Shown: piece after piece, positions 10,859 through 20,568 of the stretch
Layout: each line of letters starts with the position of its first letter
Numbering within the stretch: position 1 is the stretch's first letter
Assembly: GCA_963930775.1 (NCBI GenBank)
Contig: OZ005689.1
Coordinates: forward strand, 11,315,079 to 11,379,078
DNA: 64,000 nt
Source of the DNA: Cliona cf. orientalis
Lineage: Eukaryota; Porifera; Demospongiae; Clionaida; Clionaidae
Reading direction: 5' to 3'
Program-made: the position numbers and the translations under genes
Notes under the pieces: model-generated
What the model saw: only the letters and a program-made list of their open reading frames with translations
Told to the model about the DNA's origin: nothing
Databases searched by the model: none

Positions 10859-12578
10859 TATAAGAACTATCACCAGACCTACACACAAGTGTTCTTGAAA
10901 TCAAGCGATCCCTGTCACATTCGTCCATTGAGAGCTCGTCAAAAAGAAGGCAGTGCTGGTCAGCAAATGTCACCAGAATTGTTTCGTGATTCAAGTACCA
11001 TTCCATGGGCTGATCCGGGGGGGGGGGGGGGGGGGGGGGGTGGATAGGGTGGCTAGCCGCCATCCCCCTTCACCAGTTCTTTATGCAACGTAGTATATAG
11101 GAACTGTCCACCATTATTAACCAGCCACCCCCTCTGCACTGGTATAGTTTAGTATGGGTAGCCAGCCACCTTGTCAGCCACCTTCCATGCAAATTTTCTG
11201 GATCAGCGCCTGCATTCAATAGCTCTTTTGTTGCTCTACAATATGAGATTGGAACAAAGTTCTCTGGGTTATATGACTTAAATGAGCAGAAAGTAGAAGA
11301 ATTTCTCTGTCTTCTGGTCTGTGCTTGGAGTTCTAGAAGTGAAATATGGCCTAGATAAGAACTGGAATGTGCCACCGGATGACTTGAACTATCATCGGTT
11401 ATTATTTCTTGTATCACTATTACGCCCTTCATTAACTCGCCTAGGTGATAAAGCTGTTTCAGGCGGCCAAGTAGCGATGATGTTCAGGTGCAGGGTATGT
11501 ATAGTATTCCTGATGAGACTCTGGTACTAGTGTAGTTAGTGATTTTATCAACTATCTTTGTCACTACTAAGCTACGAGGCACGGCGCTAGCTAGCTAGCG
11601 GCGGTGCGTGTGCGCTGAATACAGTCACACCACTTCACCATGGCAACACATTATGAGCATGCGCATTGTATGACAAAACGGCGTATCAGATACATCCTTT
11701 CCATTAAGCACCATATACACCCACAGGGTTTCATCCAGTGGTGGGGGGGGAAGGGGGAAGCTTCCCCTCCAAACTCCCTAGCTTCTCCCCCCCCCCCCCT
11801 AAAAATTTGACTTTAATTAGATTATAAGCATCATAATATCACAATAAATCACCAAATCAAATCACTAGCATTTGCTTTTGATCAAAATTTATCTGAAATA
11901 ATCTGGAGGAATTAAAGAAATTCTCCTAAAATACGTCCCAATGAACTTGGCGTGCTGAATATGCCCACTCCCTGCGCGCTACAAAATGGAGTGGATTTAT
12001 ACTCAAACTAAGATGAGTGATCAAGGCAGTCTTGAACTAGCCCAGATAGTGAAAAAAAAGAAAGAAAGAAAGACAAATGGCTATTTTTTGAATATCTGGT
12101 TCTGGCATGTACAACATGTACAATTATTTTGATGAATGATCTTGGTCTTGTTAGATAGATATTTTGCTGGAGATTTTGATTTTGACGCTTAAAAATTTCA
12201 TAAAGTTAGGTGTTTTGAGATATTTGGGTATTTGTAATGTATTATGTATATGGAGTGTCCAGGCCATCCCTACTTATAGAGTCTACTCAGAGTCTATGAT
12301 ATTCTGTTATGCATGCATATCAAAAGCCAGTGTTTGTGCATGTCTTTATGTTCAGTTATGTGTCTCTGTGCATTATCTAATAATAATAAACACTACATTG
12401 TCGAGATCTGATTACTGTCAAACTCTTCGACTCCGTTTCTGCGATTTGAGGCATTGAATATAGACTATGCATGCACTATATAATATTTATTGATGACCTT
12501 TTAACGTACTATGCAGCTACATTATTACAATGAAACAGACAATGCAGCAGTTACTGGTACGGTTTTTCACTAACTCAC
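10859..12578. other. No supportable gene; poly-G and low-complexity tracts
   Basis: A poly-G run sits at 11017-11040 and mixed G/C runs at 11741-11810. Open frames at 11070-11432 (minus) and 11321-11530 (plus) overlap on opposite strands and neither carries a motif I recognise. Under the receptor model this is intron. Confidence 0.4.
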
Positions 12579-12665
12579 TTGTTGTAGGGAGAGTATTCTT
12601 TCTAATGAATATTATGATGATAATCATGGGTACAAGTGTCAATATCACACCTAAGACAACACCTA
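12579..12665 (-). CDS. Receptor transmembrane exon
   Basis: Minus-strand exon of 87 nt between an acceptor (TTATAG) and a donor (GTGAGT). It encodes a strongly hydrophobic helix, IGVVLGVILTLVPMIIIII, then F, I and the basic stop-transfer residues R and K, then NTLPTT. The entry phase matches the donor of the exon at 12866 (A then TA makes Ile). The exit is phase 1. It would anchor the protein as a single-pass type I receptor. Confidence 0.72.
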
Positions 12666-12865
12666 CTATAATATAATAAAAAATTTGACATCATTGCAAT
12701 GCATATTAGATATCTGTACCGGCTATAAATATTCCAGCTTGTATGCACCACTTACAATCAGTAGAAGTCCCTAGTTAGAGACATAAAAGTTGGTATTCAA
12801 ATGAGTATAATAAACAAACTGGCTGATAAAATTTAATAAATATATATATATACATGTCAGCATAC

Positions 12866-13144
12866 TTAGTGTTGTTTCTATCATGCTTCTCTGTGAATCA
12901 ATGACTCCAGTCTGGTACTCTGACAGGTTGACTCCCTCAATGCATCCATATGCAGTGTCACCCGATCTGGTGAACTTGCGACTTGATTCAATGTCCATCA
13001 GTCCACTAGAGCTGAGCTGAGAGATTCGCTGATGTACCACTGCCACACAGCCAGTTGAATTATTATCCAGGAAGGTACAGTTGACACAAACACTGGTTGA
13101 GGTGGGATGGAGCTGATACTCAAAGAAAGATTGCACATCACCAC
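12866..13144 (-). CDS. Receptor juxtamembrane ectodomain exon
   Basis: Minus-strand exon of 279 nt, acceptor AAATAG and donor GTATGC, phase 1 to phase 1. It encodes about 93 residues with cysteines in CVNCTF, TGCVAVVH and YGCIEGVNLS, and several N-glycosylation sequons (NCT, NNS, NLS), as expected outside the cell. I associate this Cys-containing juxtamembrane module, following Fn3-like domains, with an expanded family of sponge membrane proteins; that is family recollection, not a search. The adjoining exons are at 13216 upstream and 12665 downstream. The ligand is unknown. Confidence 0.7.
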
Positions 13145-13215
13145 CTATTTATAACATTCCATATAACTAATAATTATTATGATATGTATAATAAGAGTAC
13201 ATGTATGTAACTTAC

Positions 13216-13400
13216 GTTCAATAAGTGATACATTTCTTGGTGTTGCAGCACTTCTGTTAAAGGTAATCCATTTCCTTCCACCACAAAGACTGACACCTTA
13301 TATTGGCCACTAGGGAGATTAGTCATACTACTAGTAGTTGTATGTATATTGGAACGATGAATAAGGTGGTAGTTTATGCAAGTGTTCATGCACAAGTGCA
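13216..13400 (-). pseudogene. Receptor Fn3-end exon with 1-nt frameshift
   Basis: Minus strand. The frame encodes MTNLPSGQYKVSVFVVEGNG, the end of a fibronectin-III-like fold, up to a T run at 13259-13261. Past that point the frame that continues correctly into the next exon is shifted by one base: it reads NRSAATPRNVSLIE and its donor (C, then GTAAGT) matches the acceptor phase at 13144, whereas the unshifted frame does not. A single missing base in the T run explains both. The upstream limit is uncertain; an in-frame stop lies just above 13408. Either this copy is broken or the assembly lost a base in the homopolymer. Confidence 0.6.
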
Positions 13401-13800
13401 TTAACACAGTTTAACACACAGGTAGCGAATTGTCAGATAGTTGTGGTATACTATAGTAACCACAACTCAGGATGACATCATGCAACAACTGAGCATGCTC
13501 AGTGCAGCAATGGAACATGTGCTTCTTTCTATTTATTGCACAACGACTGTGAAGCTTACTAGTATACTGTGAACGGCAGCTGGCTATCTTTATCATTTGC
13601 AATTCTTCAGATCGTGATTTTCCAGCGACCCAGATCGGGACATAGTCCTCCTTACCCCCTCCGAAGGTGAGTGAAACATTGCCACGGAAGTCATATTAAA
13701 TATGTAGCTAAACGGGTGCATGCCATTGCATACCGCCACTCATGAGTGATCTCTGGGATAGCAAGGACGTAGAAGAGGCTGTCCCAGCATGTTGTCAGTA

Positions 13801-13938
13801 AGAATTATAATTATGATGCCGATGATAGAACAGTTAGGCACCGTTTGCTGTTCTGGTAATGGACATGATCCAAATTGCGAAACCCAGAACAGCAAACGGT
13901 GCCTAACTGTTCTATCATCGGCATCATAATTATAATTC
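13801..13938. repeat. Near-perfect hairpin abutting the Merlin left end
   Basis: Arms 13801-13856 and 13884-13938 are inverse copies of about 55 bp. The loop (13857-13883) contains TAATGGACATGATCC, which is the inverse of the Merlin terminus GGATCATGTCCATTA that begins at 13939, immediately after the right arm. So a Merlin end lies both in the loop and beside the hairpin, in opposite orientations. Confidence 0.8.
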
Positions 13939-15334
13939 GGATCATGTCCATTATACGGACCCACCCTCCAAAAAGTGCAAATTCTACAGAAATGGAGTTG
14001 CAATCCCCTGACTTACCTTCGTAACTGCTCGTTTCACACTCTCCAAAAATGGCAAAATCGGCTGCGCTTACACACTCGCGAATTTAGACTAGCTTACCAC
14101 GCCTACTCACCGTCAATAAATGCACACTCGCAAAATTTAATAATGGGCTTTTCCATTAATAAAGGATACACCCCCACGGAAGACCAATAATTACTTCCTG
14201 ACGGTATAAGCTATAAAATTTTAATTACTTTCTTGATGGATATTTAGCCACTTTATATTAATTCTTGATGGTCAGCTAATGCAATTTTAATGATTCCAAA
14301 CGGTGTTGTTAATAGTTGGAGGTGTAATTAATTGACAGGGTATCACTAGAAAATGTTTTTCTTTACATGATCTACATGTGACATTGTGTAGTTAATTGTG
14401 CTATCATGTGATGCACAGTGGAGTAGGAACCAATTGTACATTGGGGGAGGGGCCCAAGGTACTTGGTCATGCCCGATGCAGGGACGTAAATTAGTCATAG
14501 CGGCTAGTTTCTAAAAGCCTACCTTTTTTAACACATGTTACTGACATTAATCAGTATGCTAAAAATTAGACATTCGAGACCTTATCCTACTAATAAGCTA
14601 TGACTTTCTGGTCTTCTATCCTTGCTAAGTATAATTAGCTATCCACCCTTTTATTGGAGGGGCCAGGGCCCTCCCCCTTCTACAGGATTGGGGGGGCCAT
14701 TGGCCCCCACGGCGGCCCCCACGCCCCCCCCCCCCCCCCCCCCCCCCGCTTCCTACTCCACTGATGCATATATGGCAATTTAACACACATTCAGAAGGGG
14801 GGTTGGGGGGGTGAAGGAGAGAACTATAGAGAGACTCCTAGAAGTTATAGGAAACCAGTTAGCTCACTTTAATTAACATGACAGTGGATTCAACAATCCC
14901 ATGGCCACACCCCTAGCTCATTACTACTATGTTTATTTCCCTCTTGTAAGTCTACATGTATTATTCCTTGTCATGTTTTCAGGCCATGCATGGGCCACTT
15001 AACAACTTATCCTAGGGTAGCCTCGTCCCCAGGCTCCCTGATGCATGTAACATTGAATAGCTGGGAATATAGGGCCTGGGAATGAGGTATATATATCCTA
15101 GGGGAAATATACTACAATATCTATGTCTTAAGGGGCTATCAAAGAATTATTATGGGCACGTAATGAGGGGAATAAGCCTACATAAAGGACTAAAGTGGGA
15201 AGCTCGAAGTGTAATTATGGGTATATGTGATTGGGGTATGTAGGAGGGTTGAGATGAAGTGATTAGTTTATGTAGAGATGAAATGGGTAACATGATGGGG
15301 GTATGCAGTGATCAGTACTGTGCACATGGGTTTG

Positions 15335-15785
15335 TAATTATCCCACGCGCATGCGCAAGGGGGTAAAGTAATCGGTTGTGTCGTTGTTGTGAGCACAAAA
15401 ATCGCCATATCTCGAGATATAGGTGTCTAAGCGACACGTAAGCACAATCGAATTTGGCGAAAAACTGGCTTCAATGTGCGTCAAATCGAGGAATACGGTC
15501 CACGAGCGTTACAAATAGTGTCTTTAGTTGACCACCATAGCCACGCCTATCGACAGTGCCCACATGCACAATGCTTGATGCATGATGCATGTGTGCTTTC
15601 TGCTCATGCGCATAACTAGCGTATGACTGGTAAAGATCATCGATGTTCTACTGACTGAAATCTGAAGCCCAATGGAACCAAATGTAAGATATTGCTATAC
15701 TATTAATTTTAATATTATAGCCATGCATCGAAAGTAAATCTATAAATTGCACAATGTGCGCGCGGGGTATGTGCTCTACAGAGCT
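15335..15785. repeat. Dispersed repeat R2, copy 1 (inside B)
   Basis: The segment runs from CCCACGCGCATGCGCAAGGG to TGTGCGCGCGGGGTATGTGC and contains TCGTTGTTGTGAGCACAAAA and AATCGCCATATCTC. The same blocks recur inverted at about 34750-35385. Copy A lacks this segment, so it is probably a mobile insertion into B. Confidence 0.6.
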
Positions 15786-15789
15786 CTAG

Positions 15790-16850
15790 TTTGGGGAATG
15801 AGATGGATTTTTGTATGAGAGGGATGTGAGAGATGAAATGATCAGGACATTTGATTAGGGTATAATATTGTGTAAGAGAAGTGAAGTAATAGGGCAGTAT
15901 ACTACTGTAGCATGTAGCCTCGTCCCGAGGCTCCTCCCTAACTTTTGAGGCTAACACACATGCAGTGAGATGGGCATTTTGTATGAGAGATGAGTGGGGA
16001 TATTATATTATGAGAGATGAAGTAATTAGGACATATGTGATTAGGGTATATAATATGTATGGGAAATGAAGTAATAGCTAGGGCAGTACACACACACTGA
16101 GATGGGTATGTGTATGAGAGGTGTGAGTGGTTGCATGGGATATGTGCTTAAGACATGAAATGATTAGGATGTGTGTGTGTGTGCATACCAGTGCTTGTGA
16201 CTGGGATATGTGCATGATATTGTGAAGTGATTAAGGTATGTATATGAGAGATAAAGTGACAGGGATATTGAGAGGTGATGTGATTAGGGTATGCATGATT
16301 AGGGCATGAGAAATGAAGGAATATAAGGCAGTACATGATAGTATATGACACACATGCAGTGAGATGGGTATGTGCATGAGAAATGTGAGTGGTTGCATGG
16401 GGTATGTGTTTATTAAGACATGAAATGATTAGGATATGTGTATGTGTATGTGCGTACCAGTGTTTGTGATTGGGGTACATTGTGAAGTGAATGAGAGATA
16501 AAGTGACTTGGATCAATTGGAATATGTGAGAGGTGATATGATTAGGGTATGTGTAGTTAGGGTATGAGAAATGAAGTAATAGGGCAGTATATGACACACA
16601 GTGAGATGGGTATGTGTATGAGAGATGTGAGTGGTTGCATGGGGTATGTGTTAAAGACATGAAATGATTAGGATATGTGTATATGTGTATATGTCACGAG
16701 ATGTGCATACCAGTGCTTGTGTGTGTATGACATTGTGAAGTGATTAAGGTATGTATATGAGAGATAATTGGAATATGTGAGAGGTGATGTGATTAGGGTA
16801 TGCATGATTAGGGTACGCGTGGTAAGGGTACGCATGATTAGGGTATGCAT
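15790..16850. repeat. TTAGGG-containing degenerate arrays of copy B
   Basis: Imperfect repeats of GATTAGGGTATG and GAGAGATGAAATGATTAGG, inverse to the array at 3850-4680. Open frames on the minus strand (16148-16660, 16668-16850) are the translated repeat, not genes. Confidence 0.75.
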
Positions 16851-16878
16851 GCGTAGGTGGCTATACCATGCTCAGAAG

Positions 16879-17411
16879 TAGCCTCGTCCCCAGGCCACTC
16901 CCACATTTTCAATGTTGCACGCAGAAAAGAGGGAAGGCCTGGGAGGCGAAATCACGTGAGCGCGATTGCGCAATCGCTTTGTACACAAAGCATAGAACCG
17001 TACCCGAACCGTACCGATAGCACAAACGGCCCTATTTCGCCGTTTGTTAGCCTTTGCTACTGTTTCAGGGGAGTCACTCGAGACGTTTACAGCTACTAAA
17101 AGTGTTCAACTCGATCGCTGTGTCGATTTGTCTGTTGTGGCCGCTCGGATCGATCATCTAGTCTGAAGTCTCTAGTCACGATCGACGTTATCTCGAGTGT
17201 TGGATGTCAAATGTAGTCGTGCACTGGCCAGGTGAGCGAAGATAACGCCCGCACTTTCCTTCAAAACATAGTTTTTCACGGTTCGGGTACGGTTCTATGC
17301 TTTGTGTACAAAGCGATTGCGCAATCGCGCTCACGTGATTTCGCCTCCCAGGCCTTCCCTCTTTTCTGCGTGCAACATTGAAAACGTGGGAGTGGCCTGG
17401 GGACGAGGCTA
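16879..17411. mobile_element. 533-bp long-TIR element with 9-bp duplication (TAGCCTCGTC family)
   Basis: The element begins TAGCCTCGTCCCCAGG and ends with the inverse. TIRs are about 134 bp with one mismatch and include ATCACGTGAGCGCGATTGCG. The 9-bp sequence GCTCAGAAG flanks it at 16870-16878 and 17412-17420. Copy A keeps the uninterrupted site once, inverted, at 3831-3839, which proves insertion and fixes the duplication length. Nine-bp duplications with long TIRs fit Mutator-like elements. It is non-autonomous: I see no transposase ORF. Confidence 0.9.
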
Positions 17412-18947
17412 GCTCAGAAGTCTAGTGAGCCTAGTACTGAAAATCAGCAGACACCCACAAGCATGTCTAGTGGGGTAACCACTACTACTGCCACCAGGGT
17501 GGTGATGGTGGTTTCACACCTAGATGTGTCACCACATAGTGCTGTAACTTGCCTGGGCATGTTTCAGATCTCTGCACAACACACCACAAAAACACTCTAG
17601 CTCTGCTCCTCAGATTTCATCTGCACACACCCATGCTTGCTCTCAGAACTCTTGCTTGAAATTTGATTCCCACCATAATCTTGCTCATCCATACAAGAGA
17701 CAATTTATAGCCCTATGGTCCTCTATACATGTGTGCCCAACTGTCACTGATGACTTACATTCCACTAGTTTGAATACGAGAATAGCATGCTAAGTTAGCC
17801 AAGAGCGCATATTAAGAACTATGCGCTCTTGGTTATGTATAATGTTGTAGAGAGCTACTTTCAGGGGCATGCATGAACCTATAGCTAGTACATGCATGTA
17901 GGTGTATACTATAACATGTAACAGGTATAAATGAATGTACCATGCGTATACCTTTTATGCTTAGTGTGGTACTAGGTTGTTTCTACAAACATTATTGCAA
18001 ACCATTTGTAGCAGCATGGTGGGCCAGTCTGAGCTTCAGGACATACTACTGGGATGATGTATACACATGCTTGAGCTATTAGTAACTGGAAAAGGTAGGG
18101 GCCGGTGTATATACTACTTTCTTAATGAGAGCTCAGCTAGGGATCTAAGCAGGTTGTGTCCCTTGTCCAATTAATACACAGTGCTGTCATACAAACTAAG
18201 GTAAAATAGTGGTATGGGGAAAATTTCCTCAATAGTACCAAAAATGTTTAGCAATGACAATGATCTTTGAGTATCAATGTACCACACCAAGTCTGATCTG
18301 TTGTTGATATTAAAACAGTGGTGAAAGAAAACGGCTGTGACAGGGGGGGCACAGCACACGAGATGAGGAAGGAATGGTTGAAGGGAAATCTAAATATATT
18401 ATAGAATCTATTATGCTAGCATATGCCCAAAATTAGCCTCGTCCCCAGGCCTCCACCCATTCTGCGTGCAACATTGAAGCTGGGTGGAGGCTTGGGGACG
18501 AGGCTATAGCTCAAAATTATGCCAGCATAATTCGCCAATCATGCGGCCTAATGGTTACAAAATCAAATAGCTAGCCCAATAATTATACAGGCCAGCTCAG
18601 ATGCCTTTAATACCCGTATTACTTTGATGTGGTCACAAACCACACCCTCCCATTATTTTTTCCTTAGGTGAACTCTGAGCCCATCAATGCACAGTTAGCT
18701 AAAATCCTTACGATGAGGACACCACTTGCAAGGGACGGAAGACCATTAATGACTTCTTGATGGTCTCAATACTCTAGTTAATTAATTCTTGATGGTTCAT
18801 CGGCCTATAATTAGATCTAGGGGGTCATATGCCAATTTTACTCTTCCGTGGGGGTGTATCCTTTATTAATGGAAAAGCCCAATACAATTGCAACGATGCG
18901 CATGCGCGTTCCGGGTCGTTCGCGGGTGATTTGGCGGGCTATTCAAT

Positions 18948-19111
18948 ATGGCGCTCAGTATCCTGAAGATGGGACCTGTCCTTTTTGGCAGTATAGAGAA
19001 CTTAATAGCCTACCTGCAAGGCAAGGGTCTGCTTGCAACCAACAAGCAGTGCCCGAACTGTGCGTCCACCATGGTGCTGCAACGTCGTAGTGACATAGAG
19101 GACAAGTACAG
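18948..19111 (+). CDS. Merlin (IS1595-like) transposase, exon 1
   Basis: ATG at 18948 opens 164 nt ending at a GTATAT donor (phase 2). It encodes about 54 residues including CPNC, the first half of the N-terminal zinc ribbon of ISXO2/IS1595-type transposases, after a basic, helix-like start. This Met was chosen because the frame is closed by the donor and joins exon 2 so that AG plus A makes Arg. The gene lies between copy B and the right Merlin TIR. It would encode the enzyme that cuts and rejoins the element's ends. Confidence 0.72.
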
Positions 19112-19205
19112 GTATATAACGTAGCATCACATAATATATTATAGCTAGCTAGTAACAATGTAAGAAATAGCATAATCAAATCCACTATGACAATTATTCG
19201 TTAAG

Positions 19206-19524
19206 ATGGAGGTGTCCTGTTGGCCGATGCAAAAAGTCAGTTTCACTACGAGATGGCACCTTCTTTGAGAAGACACGTATCTCCCTAAGGCAGCACTTGC
19301 TGCTGATTTACTGGTGGTCACGACAGTATCCGGTAACAGATGCAGCACAGGAGAGTGAGGTGTCTAGGAGCGTGGCCATTGATGTGTACCAGTGGTTGAG
19401 GGAGATATGTGGGTGGAGACTCATAAACCACGATGACTTGCGTTTGGGTGGGGCTGGACCAGCTGGCCCAATTCATCCTAAAGTAGTGGAGATAGATGAG
19501 TCCTGCTTTAGCCACAACCCAAAG
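19206..19524 (+). CDS. Merlin transposase, exon 2
   Basis: The acceptor GTTAAG at 19205 and the donor GTAATG after AAG at 19524 bound a 319-nt exon. It completes the zinc ribbon (CPVGRCKKS, then the characteristic LRDGTFFEK block) and carries the first catalytic aspartate in VVEIDESCF, the hallmark start of the DDE_Tnp_IS1595 domain. The exon ends HNPK, where the family continues with a basic stretch. Both introns are short (94 and 56 bp), as in host genes of small-intron animals. The zinc ribbon and the catalytic motif fall in different exons. Confidence 0.75.
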
Positions 19525-19580
19525 GTAATGTAACTAGAAACTTCGAATAACACAGTACAATTACTACTTCTTTCGATCAG

Positions 19581-20033
19581 CATCATCGTGGGCATCCACC
19601 AACATCTCCTGTGTGGGTGTTTGGTCTTGTTGACACCTCTCACAAGCCAGCTTTAGGAGTAATGCAGGTTGTGGCACAGAGGGATGCCGCCACACTCCTA
19701 CCACTTGTGCAGCAACATACAAAACCCAACACTGAGGTCTGGAGTGATGAGTGGAGGGCGTACAACAATGTTGGGTCACTGGCCAATGTGTGCAGACACC
19801 AAACAGTGAACCATTCCCTTCATTTCAAGGATCCAGTGACAGGTGTTCACACTGAGCACATTGAAAGCTACTGGAACCGGGTGAAGACCAAATTGAAGAG
19901 GATGAAGGGGTGTCACCGCAGTCAGCTTCCATCATACTTAGATGAATTCATGTGGTTTGAGAGGCATGGCACTAGTGTAAGGCAAGCATTTGATAACATA
20001 TGCCGTGATATTGCCTTAAAATATCCTGTTTAG
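19581..20033 (+). CDS. Merlin transposase, exon 3 (catalytic core)
   Basis: The acceptor CGATCAG at 19580 opens HHRGHPPTSPVWVFGLVD, which continues the motif order of the family. The second catalytic aspartate is in EVWSDEWRAY, and the third acidic/amide position lies in HTEHIESYWNRVKTKLKR, the pattern (HT-x-IE-xx-W) typical of ISXO2-like enzymes. The stop is TAG at 20031. Across the three exons the protein is about 312 aa with no stop or frameshift, so the transposase looks intact even though copy B has split the element. With B between the left TIR and the gene, mobility would require moving 6.6 kb. Confidence 0.8.
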   Translation, partial: HHRGHPPTSPVWVFGLVDTSHKPALGVMQVVAQRDAATLLPLVQQHTKPNTEVWSDEWRAYNNVGSLANVCRHQTVNHSLHFKDPVTGVHTEHIESYWNRVKTKLKRMKGCHRSQLPSYLDEFMWFERHGTSVRQAFDNICRDIALKYPV

Positions 20034-20568
20034 ATACTTATTACTGTAATAATTCTTTTCCCCACTGGTAATCAATTTTTTTGGCAGCAACAATTATCAT
20101 CTACTATAGCTATATACCTTTCTTACTTTTGGAACTTTTCATGATTGATTTATTGTTATTAGCTACAAATTTGCTATTATGTTTTACCAACACTCAAATA
20201 TAACTAAAACTTAGCTTACCTCAGGGCTGTTCTGCTGCTTTCTGGCTTGAAACTCAGAGAAACTCGGATAGTCTCTGGTCTTTCATGTCTTTCATGTCTT
20301 TGAGAGTGTGACAGGATTTGACATGCACATGACAGGATATAGGACTAATCATCATGTAGACGTAGGTGTGGTGAACGCAGCGAGCAGTCGCGCGCGATAA
20401 TAATTTATATTCACGAGTGTGTAGCGCAGCCGATTTTGCCATTTTTGGAGAGTGTGGAACGAGCAGTTACGAAGGTAAGTCAGGGGATTGCAACTCCATT
20501 TCTGTAGAATTTGCACTTTTTGGAGGGTGGGTCCGTATAATGGACATGATCCATTAAATGAAAATTAT

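Larger units (their letters stand above)
14145..18880. mobile_element. 4.7-kb non-autonomous TIR element, copy B (inverted)
   Basis: The ends match copy A (GGGCTTTTCCATTAATAAAG and inverse) and are again flanked by AAT on both sides. Block order runs inverse to copy A throughout: the CCATCAAGAA sub-terminal motifs, poly-G region, TTAGGG-rich array, a hairpin containing AAGAGCGCATA, and the 74-bp TAGCCTCG hairpin. Copy B differs from A by the 533-bp insertion at 16879, by a segment of about 0.45 kb at 15.3-15.8 kb, and by lacking about 0.9 kb of A. It lies inside the Merlin element, so it is younger than that insertion. Confidence 0.85.
13939..20552. mobile_element. Merlin-type DNA transposon, interrupted by copy B
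   Basis: The ends are inverse copies starting GGATCATGTCCATTATACGG and matching for about 145 bp (13939-14085 and 20408-20552) with few differences. Without copy B (4736 bp plus 3-bp duplication) the element is about 1.9 kb, a normal size for Merlin. It carries an IS1595/ISXO2-type transposase gene next to the right TIR. Merlin elements are known for 8-9 bp target duplications. None is obvious here: the left flank is taken up by the hairpin ending at 13938. Confidence 0.75.

Noticed and set aside
11070-11432. 120-codon minus-strand frame as a receptor exon
   Set aside because: Overlaps a plus-strand frame, lacks family motifs, and the TM exon phase already fits the tail exon at 6460.
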